From contig JAAUPT010000092.1 of assembly GCA_012032965.1 (NCBI GenBank), positions 1-6,829 of the forward strand: a DNA stretch of 6,829 nt, in the 5' to 3' direction. The notes beneath the pieces were generated by a model, which made no database searches, had not been told where the DNA came from, and saw only the letters and a list, made by a program, of their open reading frames with translations. Made by a program: the position numbers and the translations under genes. Positions 5,095-6,829 of this stretch are shown in pieces; position 1 is the stretch's first letter, and each line of letters opens with the position of its first letter. The DNA is from Nitrospira sp. (GTDB lineage: Bacteria; Nitrospirota; Nitrospiria; Nitrospirales; Nitrospiraceae).

Positions 5095-6829
5095 ATGCAG
5101 CGAAACGGCCGACGAAAGAAGACAGCACAGGGAACCACCGTGTTTGATGACCGGCTCCGCCAACTCGCGACCCGATTCGGGGTTGCTCCCTCGTATGTGG
5201 ATGAGGGAGGAGTTCGCCGCCTGGTCAACGATGCGAGTCTTCGCCGGGTTCTCTCGGTGATGGGCGTGCACGCCCAGGACTCGACGCAGGTGACCGAGAG
5301 GATGCGTGAGGTTCGCTCGGGACGCTGGCGTGAAATGGTGGATCCTGTGATGGTCGTGCGAATGGATCAACTCCCTCGTACCGTGAGCCTCCGCTTGCCT
5401 GTGGCCGTTGATCAATTGCGGCGGATCACGCTCACGTGGAGACTCAGGAAAGAGCAGGGCGGGATACTGACCGGGCGGAGCGTCGGAAGCCGGATAAAAG
5501 TTCTGGGTACGACGATTCAGGATGGTCTGCGCTGTTGCGAAGTGGCGTTGCCGTTTCCACGCAGGCTGCCGCTCGGCTACCATTCGTTGACCGTGGAAGC
5601 CTCAGGGCCAGGGATCAGGCAATGTGCGGCGATGCCGCTGGTCGTCGTCCCACGCCAGTGCTATCTGCATCCGGCAGTCAAGGATTCTCGTCGAACCTGG
5701 GGCATCACAATTCAACTCTATGGCCTCCGCAGTACCAAGAATTGGGGTGTCGGAGATTTCCGAGATCTCAAGGAGATGATTCAGTGGGCAGGGAGTGAAC
5801 TCGGAGCGGATCTTCTGGGGGTGAATCCGCTTCACGCGCTGCCGCCTGGGCAGGTGAGTCCCTATTCGCCATCCAGCCGGCTCTTTCATCACTCGCTCTA
5901 CCTGGATCTCGAAGGGATTCCGGAATTTCGAGAGGCCTCCGCAATTCAAGCGAAAGTAAGGGCACCGGCCTTTCAGGCCAAACTTGCCTCGCTGCGCCAA
6001 AGTCCGACGGTGCAGTATGAAGCGGTGGAACGGGTCAAACAGGGGGTTCTGGAAGAGCTCTTTCGCCTGTTCCAGCGGCGCCATCTTGCGCGAAACACAG
6101 CCAAGGCTCGTGCCTTTCACCGATTCGTTCGGAGGCAGGGGGAGGCGCTGCAACGGTTCGCGCTCTTCCGCACTTTAGAAGAAAAGATGGCCCGTCGCAG
6201 GAAAGTTGCCGGCACCGACTCACAAGGGTGGCGTTCTTGGCCACCGGCGTACCAGCATCCCGAGTCCCCCGCGGTCAAAGAGGTCGCGATTCGTGATCAG
6301 AGCCGACTGCAATTTTTCCACTATGTCGAATGGCAGTGTCAGCAACAACTTCAAGCCGTGCAATCCGCGGCGAAGCGCTCGGGTATGGCCATCGGCCTCT
6401 ATAAGGACATGGCGGTCGGGATCGACCCGGGCGGGGCGGATTCCTGGGCGTTTCGAGATCAATTGGTGGCGGCCGCGTCGGTTGGGACCCCGCCGGAACT
6501 GTTTTCTCCCAATGGGCAACGGTGGAATCTGTCGCCGTTTCATCCAAGTCGGATTGGCAAGGACGGCTATCGCTTGTTTGCAAACTGTTATCGTCGGGCC
6601 ATGGAGTCCTGCGGACTAATCAGAATCGATCACGCCATGGGCCTATTCCGGCTCTTCTGGATTCCGGATGGGCTGGTGTCGGCACAGGGGACATATGTGA
6701 AATACCCGGCCGAAGATCTTCTGGGTATTCTGGCTCTCGAAAGCCATCGGGAGCGAGTCATGGTCATCGGGGAAGATCTGGGGACGGTGACTCCATCGAT
6801 CCGGACCCGGTTGATGGCGGGTGGGTTGC
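5095..6829 (+). CDS. malQ: 4-alpha-glucanotransferase (amylomaltase), cut by window end
   Basis: MalQ (GH77) transfers alpha-1,4-glucan segments between maltodextrins in the cytoplasm and feeds glycogen/maltodextrin turnover. The frame is open for 578 codons and leaves the window unfinished. An N-terminal beta-rich domain of the E. coli MalQ type occupies about the first 200 residues. The catalytic barrel begins near WGITIQLYGLRSTKNWGVGD (from 202), followed by LGVNPLHALPPGQVSPYSPS. Counting from ATG 5095, the catalytic nucleophile is D512 in RIDHAMGLFRLFW and the acid/base is E560 in VIGEDLGTV; the third catalytic Asp is beyond the edge. Start choice: ATG 5095 gives a basic leader (MQRNGRRKKTAQGTT). 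GTG 5140 has AGGGA in front and matches where family similarity begins (VFDDRLRQLATRFGV), and GTG 5059 is also in frame. No frame breaks are seen, unlike glgB next door. It is divergently paired with glgB. Confidence 0.93.
   Translation, partial: MQRNGRRKKTAQGTTVFDDRLRQLATRFGVAPSYVDEGGVRRLVNDASLRRVLSVMGVHAQDSTQVTERMREVRSGRWREMVDPVMVVRMDQLPRTVSLRLPVAVDQLRRITLTWRLRKEQGGILTGRSVGSRIKVLGTTIQDGLRCCEVALPFPRRLPLGYHSLTVEASGPGIRQCAAMPLVVVPRQCYLHPAVKDSRRTWGITIQLYGLRSTKNWGVGDFRDLKEMIQWAGSELGADLLGVNPLHALPPGQVSPYSPSSRLFHHSLYLDLEGIPEFREASAIQAKVRAPAFQAKLASLRQSPTVQYEAVERVKQGVLEELFRLFQRRHLARNTAKARAFHRFVRRQGEALQRFALFRTLEEKMARRRKVAGTDSQGWRSWPPAYQHPESPAVKEVAIRDQSRLQFFHYVEWQCQQQLQAVQSAAKRSGMAIGLYKDMAVGIDPGGADSWAFRDQLVAAASVGTPPELFSPNGQRWNLSPFHPSRIGKDGYRLFANCYRRAMESCGLIRIDHAMGLFRLFWIPDGLVSAQGTYVKYPAEDLLGILALESHRERVMVIGEDLGTVTPSIRTRLMAGGL

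Noticed and set aside
5048..5260. Small basic protein starting ATGAGAAAAAAG on the plus strand
   Set aside because: The G-run abuts its ATG with no spacing for a Shine-Dalgarno, and most of it overlaps malQ in another frame without conservation signs.
5011..5583. Open frame of 190 codons on the minus strand
   Set aside because: It is antisense to the malQ N-terminal region, has low-complexity composition and no good ribosome-binding site.

Overview
The window reads as a chromosomal segment from a moderately GC-rich bacterium. The style of the proteins (GlgB, MalQ and a zinc-peptidase/ATP-grasp pair) suggests a Nitrospira-like member of the Nitrospirota. That assignment is an inference from recognised sequence style and was not tested by a search.

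Layout. Positions 1-606 hold no convincing intact gene. This stretch has two coding-like but broken reading frames on opposite strands (about 2-260 plus, and 289-519 minus). The minus one has a strong G/C bias at third codon positions unlike the rest, and part of it resembles the end of a polyketide-synthase acyltransferase domain. It looks like decayed, transferred or mis-joined DNA. Positions 607-1710 (plus) encode a cytoplasmic putative zinc metallopeptidase with an HETGH motif. It overlaps by ATGA the start of an ATP-grasp ligase (1707-2768, plus) that is related to D-Ala-D-Ala ligases but lacks their HG...GEDG signature. The two genes look translationally coupled and form the least-explained unit in the window.

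Convergent to this pair, 13 bases away across a nine-G run and a perfect 8-bp hairpin, lies glgB, the glycogen branching enzyme (4980 to 2782, minus). Its protein is conserved from end to end and has the normal family length, but the frame is broken twice: about two bases are missing near 4626 and one near 3475. The two breaks together restore the frame for the last third. They separate the catalytic residues into two frames, so the gene is inactive as written unless these are sequencing errors.

Divergent from glgB across a roughly 114-bp intergenic region is malQ (4-alpha-glucanotransferase, plus), which runs off the right edge after both the catalytic Asp and the acid/base Glu motifs. GlgB makes alpha-1,6 branches and MalQ rearranges alpha-1,4 glucan chains, so this half of the window is a glycogen/maltodextrin metabolism locus. 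No RNA genes, CRISPR arrays, insertion sequences or attachment sites were seen.
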